A program made the translations under genes and the position numbers. DNA of 64,000 bases from Peromyscus leucopus (lineage: Eukaryota > Chordata > Mammalia > Rodentia > Cricetidae), in the NCBI RefSeq assembly GCF_004664715.2, contig NC_051079.1:57943660-58007659 (forward strand), written 5' to 3'. Below the pieces are notes generated by a model. That model saw only the letters and a list, made by a program, of their open reading frames with translations, ran no database searches and was not told the origin of the DNA. This document shows positions 13,546-26,454 of the stretch, piece by piece; position 1 is the stretch's first letter, and each line of letters opens with the position of its first letter.

Positions 13546-14221
13546 CCTTCCCTTCTGTTTTATCCCATGCTTTAGCAAGACAATGCCATGCAAGACAGGG
13601 AATGATGGCAGGGCCAAAAAGCTGTTTTGCTGTGGACTGTACCCTGGCTGCAGTTTGAGTTGCATCCTTCATGGGAGTCAGTGCTTGGCGTCTAGACAGA
13701 CTCGAGTGCATGGTTTCCAGACCCGGTGGCCACACTGTGGTAAAGCGTCTTCCCTGGGTAGTGTGCGTGTGGGTCAAATGCACAGCTTTATTTTGTATTC
13801 ATGGAGACCAATTAATGTATGAGGTTTTATTTTGTCTTAGAAAAACAAGATTAAAGGACCCAAAGAGATACTTAACCCAGGTCTCTATTGAGTTTTTGGT
13901 TGACATATAAGAAATTACAAAGATATTGAATAGCAAAATGAAGATTGAGAATCACGTTATCAGCTTCTTTTATAGCAAAATGCTAAGAGTCAAGGCACCT
14001 GGATCGCTAATGTTAAAAGGGGCAGTGGCATGGTGGCCTTGCTGTAGTCTGCCATTCAAAGCAACATCTGTTCTCCAAAAAGCCCTATTTTCAGATCAAT
14101 TTGCATGTTCCAGGGAAACACCAGCTTTTTGGACTCTAAGAACATTTCTAAGGTAGTCAGAAGAAATTCATGCAATGTACTGACTGCAGATTTTGAGCTA
14201 AAGTCAACAAAAAATATCTGT

Positions 14222-14580
14222 TAGTGTGCCGTGGTTCTGCTGCTGTGAGGGAGTAACTGAGACTCTAAGTTACGGCAACAGCAATTTGCCTCATGGTTCC
14301 AGGGGCTGGAAAATCCAAGACCATCACAGTGGCATCTGTTGAAGTCCTGCTTACAATGCCACAGCAGGGCAGCAGGGCAGTGGAGAATGAAAGGTAGAAA
14401 CAAAAACAACTCACTCTCTCAAGAACTGACCCACTTCTGCTGTAATGACATTAATCCGTTTAGGAGGGCAGCACCCTTGTGGTATAATCACCTCTAAAAT
14501 GCCCTATCTTCTAATACCATTATGGTGGTAATTAAGCGTCCATGTGAGTTCTACAGGGTGGTACAGGAAACCACCCCATG
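14222..14580 (-). mobile_element. MST/MLT1-like MaLR LTR, antisense
   Basis: TTCCAGGGGCTGGAAAATCC, GACATTAATCCGTTTAGGAG, GTATAATCACCTCTAAAATG and CTTCTAATACCATTATGG match the reverse complement of mammalian MaLR LTRs in order. Confidence 0.6.
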
Positions 14581-14975
14581 GCTAAAACCTGCATTAAGTA
14601 AGCCTTGATTATTATTATGTGTTATTAAGGCATTCTTCTCTTTTATTAAAAAAGTAAAACGTGGCTATTTGTCAATAATATGCTGCTGCTTTTGATACGT
14701 TGCTTTTGATATTTGACAGAAGCAGAAACTAATGTTTAATAGCGCTTTGTGTCAGGAGGCAGATCCAGTCTCCCTCTCACTTCTAACCTCGTGGAAAGAG
14801 AACGGCCAGCCAAGCCAGTGTCACTGGAGAAAGAACTGCCAGGCTGCTTTGTAGCTAGCGTCTCGTTGTTGGCTCCATCCAGGTGTCAACAGTCGTTCTT
14901 CAAAACCCTGACATTGCACAGGTGTGCAGCGGAAGTTGCTGGTGTTGTTAGAAGTTAACCACTATGGAATAGGGT

Positions 14976-15126
14976 CGGGCAGTGGTGGTGGCGGCGCATG
15001 CCTTCAATCCCAGCCATCAGGAGGCAGAGGCAGGCAGATCTCTGTGAGTTTGAGGCCAGCCTGGGCTAGAGAGCGAGATCCAGGACAAGCGCAAAGCTAC
15101 ACAGAGAAACTCTGTCTCAAAAAACC
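14976..15126 (+). repeat. B1 SINE with A-rich microsatellite tail
   Basis: GGGCAGTGGTGGTGGCGGCG through GAGAAACTCTGTCTCAAAAA, including the cricetid-type GCGCAAAGCTACACAGAG. It is followed by (AAT)n at 15128-15160 and (AAAT)n at 15220-15312. Confidence 0.9.
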
Positions 15127-15128
15127 AA

Positions 15129-15159
<31 letters not shown>

Positions 15160-15216
15160 TAAAAAACAACTATGGAATAGTTAATGGACAGGAGACTCTG
15201 CCTTAGACTGCCTACC

Positions 15217-15219
<3 letters not shown>

Positions 15220-15264
<45 letters not shown>

Positions 15265-15312
15265 ATAGATAAATAAATAAATAAATAGATAAATAGATAA
15301 ATAGATAAACAA
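15220..15312 (+). repeat. (AAAT)n microsatellite
   Basis: About 22 AAAT-type units with a few GATA variants. Confidence 0.9.
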
Positions 15313-16667
15313 ATCCTTATTAACTATGGATTGTAGAACCCGTTGCTTTTCTAAAATATTACAAATAAAGAATGAAACCTAGGGGAGTTGGGTGACTCTA
15401 CATGGCAGCCACAGTGGTAGCCGTGGAGGTGGAGATCAGAGAGCAATTGCGTCTGTCACTCTATGTGGGTCTACCTGCCGCACTCCGCTTCCTCACGATG
15501 AAACAAAGCACCAAAAGTTGCTTAGGGCAGCAGAGTGCTTGCTTCTCTCAGAATACACTTCAGAAAATGGAAATCTGTTTTTAAAAGATTCTATTTTCTA
15601 ATTATGTGTGTGTGCGTGTGAGTGCAGGCGACTGGGTGGCCGAAGGGAGTGGCGGACTCCCGAGGGCTAGAGCCAAAGGCAGTCGTGAACTTCCTAATGC
15701 AGGGGCCCCAGAAAGTAGAAACCTTAACTTTACCAACACTGGATTTTCTGGTGTTTTACATGTGGGATATCAGTCAGTGGCCCAGGCTATTTCTCCATTC
15801 ACATTTTAAGCTTAAAAATCTAGAGTGATAAGTAAGTGCTACAGTTTGTGGCCACCTAGGCCAAATTATAATTTTAACAGATAAATTCTGTGTATGTCTC
15901 TGATAGCCTGTCTACAAAGTCTCTTCAATACTGTGATCTTACTACTGTTATTTCTCATCATTGTTTTATTTCAGGTTTTTATCTTTTTGTCTTCCAAAAA
16001 CTAACTGAAGAAGGTCAGATTGTTAAAATGCATATAAATTAAATATTTTAAGATTTTTAAATTTGGAAAATGTGTAGCAAATGTGTGAAGTATCTAAAAT
16101 AAGGTCATTTCTTTTATAAAGTAAGTACTAAATTCAGCTGTGAATTTTGATCCAGCGAAGTCAGCGCCCAACCTGAGGTGAAAATGTACCTTGCCACCAT
16201 ACCTACGATGTGTTCAAGCCTGCCTTGATTGCATTGGTTTCAAAGAGGCACACACTTTTTCCTTGTCATTCATGCCTGAACAATAGAGTACAACAACTGC
16301 TCACAGTGTATGAAGTATTTTAACTAATCTAGACATGATTTAGAGTACATGGGAGAGATTGAGAATGTGACTGAGTGGAAATGCACTTGTCTACCATGAA
16401 AGCAATGCCCAGCAAAAACAGAATAAAATAAAAATGTATGAATGGATAGTCATAGATTATATGCAAAGTGTGAATCAATCTCATTTAAAAAAAAAAAAAG
16501 AATTCAAGTCCATGGAGCATCCTGGAACTAATTTTATATACAGAGAGACAATTTTATAGGGAATAGATAAAAATGAGACTATATTTTTTTATATTTGTTG
16601 TATTGAAACTAATTAAAAATGTGTGGTAGGTCTTGGGCTTGATAGGAAAAACTGTCTTTTGTTTTGT
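15313..16667. other. No recognised feature
   Basis: Two overlapping short frames at 15390-15830 are not supported as genes; the rest is AT-rich. Confidence 0.4.
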
Positions 16668-16862
16668 TTTGTTTTTTATTCTCTCATACATTACATCCTA
16701 AGCACAGTTTCACCTCCTTCCACTCCTCCCAGTTCCCCCACCTCCTCCCCTCTCCCCCAGATCCACTCCTCCTCCATTTCACTTCAGAAAAGAGCAGGCC
16801 TCCCAGGGATATCAACAGAACATGGCGTAACAAGTGACAATAAGACTAGGCACAAACTTCAT
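16668..16862 (-). mobile_element. LINE-1 3' fragment, antisense
   Basis: CCCCAGATCCACTCCTCC, TTCAGAAAAGAGCAGGCCTC, CCAGGGATATCAACAGAACA and GACAATAAGACTAGGCACAA are characteristic of antisense rodent L1. Confidence 0.75.
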
Positions 16863-17149
16863 AGACTACTGTCCTTTAAGATGAACAAATACCTAATGCT
16901 CATGAATGAAAATGGAAAAAAAAATATATACCTTTGGTAACAGTTTGGCAGTTATTCTGATTCATTCTCCAAATGAGTATTTTTATCTGCCTTCTGTTGA
17001 GAAAAAAAGGTAATATCACATTAACTATTAATGCAGGAAGACATTCGGAAACTCAAGATAAAGTAAAAGATGACACGACCAGAAAATTTGACTCGAGAAT
17101 CTGACTTAGTGCAGAAACAGGATGAAGGTCAAAAGAAAGAAACAAGAGA

Positions 17150-17271
17150 AGAGAGGAGGGGAGGGAGAGGGGAGGGAAAGGGAGGGGAGGAGAGGGAAGG
17201 AGAGGGGAGGGGAGGGGAGAAGCATTGAAGAACTCTCTAACATGTTTCTGTTTCATGGTTTTTGCTGATAC

Positions 17272-17313
<42 letters not shown>
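17150..17313 (+). repeat. GGGA polypurine tract and (CA)n microsatellite
   Basis: GGGGAGGGGA-type purine run at 17150-17222; CA repeat at 17274-17312. Confidence 0.85.
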
Positions 17314-17314
<1 letters not shown>

Positions 17315-17994
17315 CTTAATATTCAAAAATCCAATATCCAGCTAAAAACTCTCCAATGACAGATCATCATTCTGTCTTTGTTTTGTGAGCTGAATGCATC
17401 AACAGTCACTTAACCAATTATAAAAACAGTCTCCAAAGTGAGAAATGTGACTGTCTAGCATGCAATTGTGTCACAGCCAGAAGACAACTGTAATTTACTT
17501 TCTGATTTTATTTGGAGTTTTCAGTTTTTATTCTCTGAGATCAGTGATATTCTCAGTGAATTCCATTTTGGTCTGGGTACTTTTTGTGTGTGTATGGTCA
17601 TCAGAAGTTTTGAAATTTATTATTTAATAATAGCCCATAACATGAAACATGAGTTTAAAATGTTTGCAGTCTAAGTACTTTTTATGTGAAATAGAACAAC
17701 AGCCAATAAGAAGTAGAAAACAAAGTATTTTCCCATTTTTATATTATAACATTATTAGTGCCTAAACTCGATTAATCTACCTGCTTTAATCAGCTTTCCA
17801 CTACTATAATAAAATACCTAAGATAATCAATGTAAAAAGGGAAGAGAGTTAATTTAGTTTGCTCATGATTACAAAGGTTCAATCTATCAACACCTGGCCT
17901 TTTAGCTTTGGGCCTATGACAGTGTGGCACATTTTGTCAAGGTCACAGGTATACAGTGGCTATCCAGTGATTATGTGCTAAAGAAAGAAAGAAT

Positions 17995-18140
17995 TGAGCT
18001 AGGCCTGGGAGCACTCACCTATAGTCTCGGCATTTGGGAGGTAGAGTTGGGAGGATCAGGAATTCAAGATCAACCTTGGCTACACTGTGAGTTCAAGGTC
18101 AGCTTAGTCTACTTGCGACCCTGTCTCAAAAAGCCAGCAG
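17995..18140 (+). repeat. Old B1-like SINE
   Basis: CATTTGGGAGGTAGAG, GTGAGTTCAAGGTCAGC and ACCCTGTCTCAAAAAG in the right order; diverged. Confidence 0.65.
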
Positions 18141-18764
18141 GAGGAGGAAGAGGCAAAGAATCAACATGGTAAAGAGAACACATCTATCATTTGTGCATTT
18201 TTGTCGCTTTTATGAAAAAAAAATAGGGTAAGGTGATGTAAGGCCTAATCTATCAGTAAGCTTGAAGCAAACAATAGTATTGGTGAAATTATTAAGGCCA
18301 CTCCACGTAGTTAAAAGGGAGATTTATTTAGTGGAGTAACTTACAAATGAAGGGATAGGTAGGTTGCAGGGTCTGGGAAAGATGCAGCACAGTCTGGCGG
18401 TGTTCTCTGGAGAACTCTCCTCAGTCTACCTCTATAGTCCATGTTCCAAGAAGGAAGAGAGTGTGGTGCATCCCGATCTTGGGTCTTCAGGACCCTCCCT
18501 TCTCCCACCTTGTAGGCGTGATAGTTACCGAAGCCTCAGTGGGGGTTGGAACTTCCAGACCAAAGCTGGAATGGCTACCCATTACACAATAGTGCTTCAA
18601 GGATGGACATCATTCCATTCATGAGCTTTGCAGAACTTAGTCGTGTTGAAGAATTGATGCTCCAACCAGCAGCCCCGAATTCTCCCTGCCTTCTACATGT
18701 GCATATGTTAAAAACTCAAGTTGTGTTCCTTAAATCTTTGCAATTAATGACAATGATATATTAA

Positions 18765-18915
18765 TAAGAAAAAAAAGGAAGCAAGAAAAAAAGGATAAAG
18801 GAAAGGAAGAAATGAGCAAAAAGGATGAGGAAGGCAGAAAGGGGGAAAGGAAGCAAGGAAGGTGAGAGGTGGGGGATGGAGGGATAAAAGAGGAAAGAAA
18901 GGGTAGGTCAAGAAG
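18765..18915 (+). repeat. Polypurine tract
   Basis: About 150 bases of A/G-rich repeats just before a B1. Confidence 0.75.
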
Positions 18916-18921
18916 AGAAAC

Positions 18922-19085
18922 CATGGCCAGGCAGCAGTAGTGCATGCCTCTAAGCCCAGCACTCAGGAGGCAGAGCCAGACAGATCTCTGTGAGTTCAAG
19001 GCCAGCCTGGTTTACAGATCAAGATCCAGGACAGGAACCAAAACTACACAGAGAAACCCTGTCTCAAAAGAAGAAGAAGGAGGAG
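18922..19085 (+). repeat. B1 SINE
   Basis: GGCCAGGCAGCAGTAGTGCA through AGAGAAACCCTGTCTCAAAA, with an AAG/GGA-rich tail. Confidence 0.9.
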
Positions 19086-19174
19086 AAAGGAAACCAGTAA
19101 TCACTGTTTAATAATCACTTGTGGCTATGTTTAGTCAGAAGGAGTTAAGTATAACTATAATTCCTAGCCCATTG

Positions 19175-19546
19175 TGCTGTGAGATGGTCTGTATGTCAAA
19201 CTGCTCTGATTGGTCAGTAAATAAAACACTGATTGGCCAGTGGCCAGGCAGGAAGTATAGGCGGGACTAACAGAGAGGAGAATTGAGAGAACAGGAAGGC
19301 AGGTGGAGAGACTGCCAGCCACCACCATGACAAGCAGCATGTGAAGATGCCAGTAAGCCACGAGCCACGTGGCATGGTATAGATTTATAGAAATGGGTCA
19401 ATTTAAGATGTAAGAACTAGATAGCTAGAAGCCTGAGCCATTAGGCCAAACAGTTTAAATAATAAAAGCGTCTGTGTGTTTATTTATAAGTGGGCTGTCG
19501 GACTGCCAGGACTTGGTGGGAGCTGGAGAGAAATTCTCCAGCCACA
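19175..19546 (+). mobile_element. Solo LTR-like repeat, copy 2
   Basis: Same family and orientation as 2350-2732. It starts TG and ends CA, and contains AATAAAAGCGTCTGTGTG, a polyadenylation-type signal near the 3' end. No internal viral genes are present between or beside the copies. Family name uncertain. Confidence 0.65.
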
Positions 19547-20109
19547 CCAATGAATTAATATTTTTATTCAACCTGTTGGCTATACAAATAGCTTATTATT
19601 AAGTATATGGGTAACTATTTTTGCCCTAAAGATGAGTGTGTAGCAATGCAAATCCCTAACTCAAACTTTAAGGAAGCAAAGGGGTATGCTAATTAGAAAA
19701 AATTCTGGAAATACAAATATCTCAGAAAAAAAACTGTTCACAATCTGCACTGAACTCAAAGGAGTTGTGTGAAAATAAATTGGACATATGTTGTTTTTTC
19801 ACTCTGTCTTCACAAGACCTGGTTCTGTTGTCTTCTTGTTCTTTTTTCTTTGTCTGTTCTGATCAGCTGCTAATGTAAAGCTTTAGTGTCACTCTGAAAT
19901 ATTCCCAGCCAAAAATAAAGAGCCAGTTTTCCTAGGTTATGGTTTTCACTGACTGCTCCAGAAACAACAGACAGATTGCTGTAAGTGGTTCCATTTTAAA
20001 TTAAATGAAACAGTATTTCAGTAACTTGACCTGAAGCTCTCTGGGTGTACTACATTGAGTACTACAACTTTTGAGGTTGACAAGAACATCAAAATGATTC
20101 TGCTTTTGT

Positions 20110-20260
20110 AACAGTGTAGTGTAACAGTGGTTCAGTACAAGACCTGGCATTACAATGCCCAAGATCAGGTCTGAGTGCAGCTGCAGTACTTAACCTTTTT
20201 GTGTCTCACTTTCAACTCTCTAAAATAGGGTCACTGGTGACAGTCTCGGCACACCAATGG
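20110..20260 (+). repeat. Possible MIR
   Basis: GCAGTACTTAACCTTTTTGTGTC followed by CTCTAAAATAGGG (read with gaps) resembles the MIR core; strongly diverged. Confidence 0.35.
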
Positions 20261-20651
20261 TAGACAAGTCCGTTTCAAGAAATCCAAGTAACAAGATTCT
20301 CCACTGATGAAGGATTTGGCAGATATGGAGAATCCCACCAAGGAAGCTCACCCACATTTGGTGATTTCCATCGGAACTCTTTACTACTGTGATATGTAAG
20401 TGGGAAGTGTTTGGTTAGATTTTAGAAAGCTTCACAGATAATTGATTTTTGTCTAATAACAGTTCACAGTTGTTTGGGACCCACCTCTCCATGTCCTATC
20501 CCAGTAAAATGTTTCTTGAAATTTTTACTTTGTTCCAATTTTTCCCCAGCCTAACTGAAGTTTCACTGAGACTTGCAGCCATAACTGAGACTCTTCTCAT
20601 TGTTCCTCCAAATCCAAGCACTATATTTCAAGCCATCAAAAATCTATGTTG

Positions 20652-21003
20652 TGGCCAGGTGTAGTGGTTGGTGCCTTCAATCCTAGCACGTGGGAAGTAG
20701 AGGCAGATATATAGAAAGTTCCAGATCACCAAGGGCTATAAAGTGAAATCCAATCTGAAAATGGCAGCAAACAAAAAAGAAAGTACATTTGGAGCTGGAG
20801 AAATCGATCAGTGGTTAGGAGGGTGTGCTGCTCTTCCAGTGGACCCAGTTTGCCTTCTTGGCACCCACGTCGCCCGACTCACAACTTCCTATAACTCCAG
20901 CTCTGGGGAATCATATGCCTTCTCCTGCCTCTTCAACACTGCATTCCTGTGCATAAACCCACACACAAGCACAAACATACATACATAACTAAAAATAAAG
21001 ATT
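20652..21003 (+). repeat. Partial B1 followed by B3/B2-like SINE
   Basis: 20652-20765 is a B1-like left part (GCCAGGTGTAGTGGTTGGTG). 20785-21003 begins GAGCTGGAGAAATCGATCAG and passes through ACAACTTCCTATAACTCCAG to CACAAACATACATACATAAC, as in B2/B3. Confidence 0.7.
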
Positions 21004-21227
21004 TTTTTTTATCTTTGTTGATTAATCTTAAGAGACCTTAAAGTAGTACAGTACTTTGGAATCGACAAAGCTCCTAACATACACCATTGCATCGGATAGT
21101 CTACATGAGACAGTACATGGGCTTTCCAGTATAAGAACTTGGAATTGAGGGAAATTAAATAATTTGTCAAAGACCAGATAAGCCAGTGACTTAAAGTAAG
21201 TAAGATAAGTAAGTGACTTAAAGAAGA

Positions 21228-21412
21228 AAAAGGAAAGAAGGGAGAGGAGGAGGAAGAGGAGGAGGAGGGGGAGGCAGAGTAAAGGGAAGGGGAGGAAGAG
21301 GGGGAGGGGAGGAGGGGGAAGGGGAATAAAGGGAAAGGGAGGGGAGGAGGAAGAGTAAAGGAAGGGGGAGGGGAGGAGGGGAGGAGGAAGAAGAAGAACA
21401 ACAACAACAACC
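21228..21412 (+). repeat. GGA-rich polypurine tract
   Basis: About 170 bases with almost no pyrimidine on the plus strand, ending in (AAC)n. It creates spurious Pro/Leu/Ser-rich minus-strand frames. Confidence 0.85.
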
Positions 21413-22397
21413 ACAAAGTGTTTGAGCCCAGATCAAGAGAGGAAACCCTGTGTTCCTCCCGCCATTCCTTCCCACCAGCAGCAGCGCCTCCCCTTCGACC
21501 TCCAAAACTGATGGGCACCCGAGTATGGCACACCTCACTGTATTCCTTTAGAGTACAGTGATTTGGAATCCAGCGTCTCGACTCTTCTACTCACAATAAA
21601 AAGAAAAAGAAAAAAACTGTACTGGGGTACAGAAAAGAAAGGACAATGGATCATTAAACATCCTAACTTCCCCTTTGCTCAAGCCCCAAACCGTGGCCAA
21701 AGAGATTTGAAGACACTCAGAGTTTTAAAATGTATACATTCTTTAAAAGGAACTTGGTAAAGTTCCCTGCATTCGTATAGAAATAAAAACCCTATATTCA
21801 TACATTTTAATTTTCACCTCTTGACACATTTATGCACAACTTTTATTATTGTTTGGATTTACTCAAAGGTTTGCCTTTGCTGTGAAAGATCAATACTTTC
21901 CCTTCAAATCAATTAGCCATGAATTAATTCTAGTGTAGCAGATATGAGTCTCATTTCACAAGAGCAGGTGTTAACAAACATTGCTGCTTTATTGCTTTTT
22001 AATCAGCTTAACATGGCATAAGCCTGCATTATCATCCAGTAATTGTCAGCATACCTTCTATTCCTGGGTCATATCAAAAATCAATGATCATGCACAAAAA
22101 GAAGAAGTGGGGATGTGCTTCTAGTCAACAGTTTGTGGTGACCACCATTGGCATTCTGATTCTTTAAGCCCAGAAGGTCAGAACTCTGATCTTTGCCCTC
22201 CATAGGAATCTGGAATATCAATGCCCTTTTTCTCATCTGCCCAGTTACTACCCAAACATAGTGCATTTGTTCCTGTTCCCATGCGATTCTCAGACCTCTT
22301 TCATCTTACTACTTCGGAGAAAATCCTTCTAGAATTTTCCAGGCTTAAAGCCTTATTGGCTTCCTTTTCCTTGATAGGACACTCTAATGACTTTTTG

Positions 22398-22572
22398 GGG
22401 TTTTTGTTGTTGTTGTTGTTGTTGTTGTTTGGATTTTCAAGGCAGGTTTTCTCTGTGTAGCTTTGTGCCTTTCCTGGATTTCACTCTGTAGATCAGGCTG
22501 GCCTCAAACTCACAGAGATCTGCCTGGCTCTGCCTTCCAAGTGCTGGGATTAAAGGTGTGAGCCACACCACC
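22398..22572 (-). repeat. B1 SINE
   Basis: (TTG)n tail then GTTTTCTCTGTGTAGCTTTG, CAGGCTGGCCTCAAACTCAC and GTGCTGGGATTAAAGGTGTG. Confidence 0.92.
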
Positions 22573-22944
22573 CGTCCCTAATGTCCTTTTAATATTCAAG
22601 TCTAAAAGGAAACAAGGGAAAGAGATGGGAACAAACAGGGATGGCCACACTCGGGGCTGCTGCTTCCACAAGTCAATGAGCCGTGAAGGCAGAGCAAGGC
22701 TCTCTTTCCCTAGTGTAAATGAGAGATAAAGTAACAGAAAGGAACTGTTGACATTTCAACAATTCATCCTAACATATTATTGTTGGTCTGGTATCTTCGT
22801 AATGTCTAAGACACTGATTCTAAGCTATTTCTCAAGAAATAAGATTTTAAAAGACTGGCTCCCCAAGAATATGAAGTTGAGTACAGCCGAGGGCACATTA
22901 TGTTAAACAAACATTGAAGGGACACCACCACCCCCAACAGTAGG

Positions 22945-23460
22945 GTTCCCTCCTGGACATGAGATTAGGTACAAACCACACCAAACACCTGTTTTCACAA
23001 AGAGATCCTTCATTAAGCAAGAGGAAGACAAAAAAGTAGAAGATGGCTCTTGCATAACTCAGACAGAAAAAGATTGTTGGCTAGTAAGATGTGGCTTTGC
23101 AGGGTTCTATGTAGATTTGGTTTAGTAGAAGTGTAGAACACAGGGATGAGGTCTGTCTGATGTGGGGTGGGCTAGGACGCAGTGGTATGTTTTGATTGGG
23201 CATGTTAATTAGGTGAGCCAAAGGGGGATTTTGACTGCTGAGTTTGGTACTCATTCTCAGGAATGGGTCTGGCATAGGAAAGTATCCAAATAAGAGGCTA
23301 GACCTTGGTGGCTAGCTTTAGGAGTGTAACCTAACCGTTTTTTTTAGCAAGGCAGAGGGAAAGGGGGAGAAAGGCAAGGCCTGCCAGAGCCATGCTCAGC
23401 ACAATTGAGCTGGCCAGAGTCAACAGCAGTCGGACACAGGGCAAAGCCCTGTGATAAACA
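22945..23460. other. Possible LTR-like sequence, not classified
   Basis: This stretch has the texture of an antisense retroviral LTR, but I cannot tie it to a family and see no terminal repeats. Confidence 0.2.
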
Positions 23461-23524
23461 TAATCTTTCTTCTAGGAGGGAAGTAGATGAGACACTTGGA
23501 GTCTGAGTCTCTCAGAAAATTCTT

Positions 23525-23735
23525 ACTACTTTCTTATCTTATGTGTATGGGTGTTTTGCCTTCATGCATGTCTGTGTACCAGGGAGGCCCAGGGAGGCCA
23601 GAAGAAGGCACTAGATTACCTGGAACTGGAGTTACTGACAGTTGTGAGCCACAGTGTAGGTGCTGAGAATCAAACCTGGGTCATCTAGAAGAGCAACCAG
23701 TGCTCTTAATCACTCTATGCTAAGACTTAACCTTT
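23525..23735 (-). repeat. B3-type SINE
   Basis: ACCTGGAACTGGAGTTACTG, GTAGGTGCTGAGAATCAAAC and AGAGCAACCAGTGCTCTTAA in order. Confidence 0.8.
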
Positions 23736-24404
23736 TATCAAGAGGTGAAAAATCCCTGGTGTTCCTACTAAGTCCTGTCTCCCACACCCGCTTTGACAGA
23801 TCCTCACACATATTCTAATTCATCAGTCTGTTCCAGGGCTTACCAAAAAGGAACATGGAATGCACCTTTGGAACACAAGTAACAGATGGCTTTAACTTCT
23901 CTAGGAATATGTATCCCTCAGCTAAAGGCAAAGCTTTCAAATGCCCGTAATATAATGTTGGTGTGAGAAGATGGGTAAAGATGGAAGATATAGGGAGAAT
24001 CAAATGTCTCCCAGACAGAGAGACAACTGAATGTCCCACTTCAACCTCCAAAACTTCTCCAAGAGTGAAACCAAGGCAGCTAAATAATCAGACTTCTCTC
24101 AGATGCCCTGGATTATTCACATCTAATGTTTTCATTGCTGACCTTTCATCGCTTGGTTTTGACCTGGTATTGAAAAAATTAGATGGGAGTTTAGGTTGGT
24201 TTGCAATTTCTCTGCTCAGACCTGTTTACTCTCCTCCTCTCATTTGCTGAGTGTTTGATCATTTATTTCTATCAATATTGATACTGATTTTATACTTTGG
24301 GTTGTGATCCAATATTATTATATTTGCCTTGTTACCCAGATTGTTTATATGATATAAAATAGCTTTGAAATATTGAAAATGTTAAAAACAGAAATAAACA
24401 TGCA

Positions 24405-24830
24405 GAAGCTAGGGAAACGGCCCAGTGAGTAAAATGTCATGCTGCTCAAGCAAGAGGACCTGAGTTCAGATCCTCCCCGCCACTTAAAAGCCCAGTTCAG
24501 AGCCAGGCAGTGGTGGCGCATGCCTTTAATCCCAGCACTTGGGAGGCAGAGCCAGGCGGATCTCTGTGAGTTCGAGGCCAATCTGGGCTACGAAGTGAGT
24601 TCCAGGAAAGGCGCAAAGCTACACAGAGAAACCCTGTCTCGAAAAACCAAAAATAAATAAATAAATAAATAAATAAATAAATGCCCAGTTCAGACAGTAG
24701 CGTCTACAATGCCAGCATTAGGGATGGGCAAAGACAGTCAGTCTAGCTGAAATAACAAGCTCCAGGTTCAATAAGAGATCCAGTTTCCAAAATAGTCATA
24801 TATATGAGACCCAGTCTCAAAAAATACACA
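24405..24830 (+). repeat. Old tRNA-type SINE split by a younger B1
   Basis: The outer element (AGGGAAACGGCCCAGTGAG ... GACCCAGTCTCAAAAAA) is interrupted at 24502-24682 by a B1 with (AAAT)n tail. The 12-bp duplication GCCCAGTTCAGA at 24490-24501 and 24683-24694 is exact and marks the B1 insertion. Confidence 0.8.
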
Positions 24831-24889
24831 CGTACATAAACATAACCACATATACATACGTGCACACACACACATGCACACAAGTTCAT

Positions 24890-25395
24890 ATACTAGTTTT
24901 TGTCAATTTGATGCAAACCTAGAGTCATCTGGGAAGAGAGAACTTTCATTGAAGGGTTGTCTCTATCATGCTGCCTATAGACAAATCTGAAGGGCATTGT
25001 CTTTATTGATGATTGGTGTAGAAAGACCTAGCCCACTATGAATGGTGCCACTCTTGGTCATTTGCTCCTGGGTGTAGAAGAAAGCCAACCATAAAAAAGA
25101 AAGCCAGTGCCGGGCGGTGGTGGCGCACGCCTTTAGTCCCAGCACTCGGGAAGCAGAGCCAGGCGGATCTCTGTGAGTTCAAGGCCAGCCTGGTCTCCAA
25201 AGTGAGTTCCAGGAACGGCGCAAAACTGCACAGAGAACCCTGTCTCGAAAAACCAAAAAAAAAAAAAAAAAAAAAAAAGCCAGTAAGCAGCGTTGCGTTA
25301 CTCCTTGATCTTTCCCTCAGTTCCTGCCTCCAAGCTCCTCCCTTAGTTTCCTGTGATGTGCTCTTTATCTCAGTGACAGAAACCACACCAGGACA
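24890..25395 (+). repeat. Rodent MaLR-like repeat split by a B1
   Basis: The outer repeat runs from TTTTTGTCAATTTGATGC and GAGTCATCTGGGAAGAGAG to CAGTGACAGAAACC. A B1 occupies 25109-25275, flanked by AAAGCCAGT at 25100-25108 and 25276-25284. Related copies are at 28825-29200, 33770-33885 and 54590-54760. Confidence 0.65.
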
Positions 25396-26454
25396 GGTGG
25401 AGAATCAAATGAGAAAGAAACCTGATGTTGACCTCAGGCCTCCACATATACACTCATGGATGAGTACACCCCTGAACACACATATGTATACACACACATA
25501 GGCATGAAGATACATGCACGCTCAAAGACATACATGCACATCATCATCACAGTGGGGAAAAAAACCACACCATAAAATAAAGATTAAAATTATTCCTTTT
25601 TACAAAAGACAAACCGATACCTGGTGATCTTCAGAAATGTTCAAAGAAAATGATTTGAATCCTTCAGCTACAGGTCTCTAAGACACATGTAAATTTCATA
25701 CACCGTGATTCCCAGTTGTGGACAGCAAAGACTGAAGAAAAGCCACACTCAGTGTTTATATTGCACTTAGATTTTAAAAAGCGAGTGGCCTATTAAAACA
25801 AACTGCTATAAGGCAGAAACGTAATGTGAGCCAAAACGTACTCCTTTAATGTCGTTCCATCTGGATGTGCTTCAGATCATGCTAATTACTGAAGGGCAAG
25901 TTGCTGCGAAAAGAAAAGAAAGAAAACACCACACGAATGGTAGCAAAGGGCAAAGGCACCTTTAGGGAGTAACTGAGGCAATGCTTCAGACATCCTCACC
26001 AGCTGGCCCTGTGTTTCCAAATTTAAATAGGAGTTAATAGGAATTACTTCTCCTTTCTCCCCATTTTTCTATCTGATCTATTTTTAGGCTCCCACTTAAA
26101 GCACCTCGATGGCCAAAAAGAACTAAATCCAAGAGTGAGGCTTTAAAAAGTTATTTAGGAAACTATGAAATATGGACTATGTAAGTCCAGGTCAAATCTA
26201 ATATTCATCCAGGCAGGCAGCGCTCCTGCCTCTCTACCCTACCACCCATGGCCTAGTAGGAACTGTCCATGGTGGTGCACTAGGGGCACCTGCAGAGAAG
26301 AGGATCTGAGGGAGAAGGATGGGTCCATCCTGCTTCCTCCCAGACATTTGGCTGGCCAAGCAGCTCTGGAGAGTGGAAGCTTGAGAGAACGAAGCTCTAC
26401 TTCTGTTCCACACCTGGGACCCTTCCTTTCCAACACTCTTTTCCAAAGCACGTA
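25396..26454. other. No recognised feature
   Basis: CA-rich stretch at 25440-25560; otherwise unique sequence with no supported gene. Confidence 0.4.

Noticed and set aside
21009..21538. Minus-strand frame of 174 codons, the longest single frame in the window
   Set aside because: Most of it is the GGA-rich polypurine tract; no family resemblance and three overlapping frames are open for the same reason.
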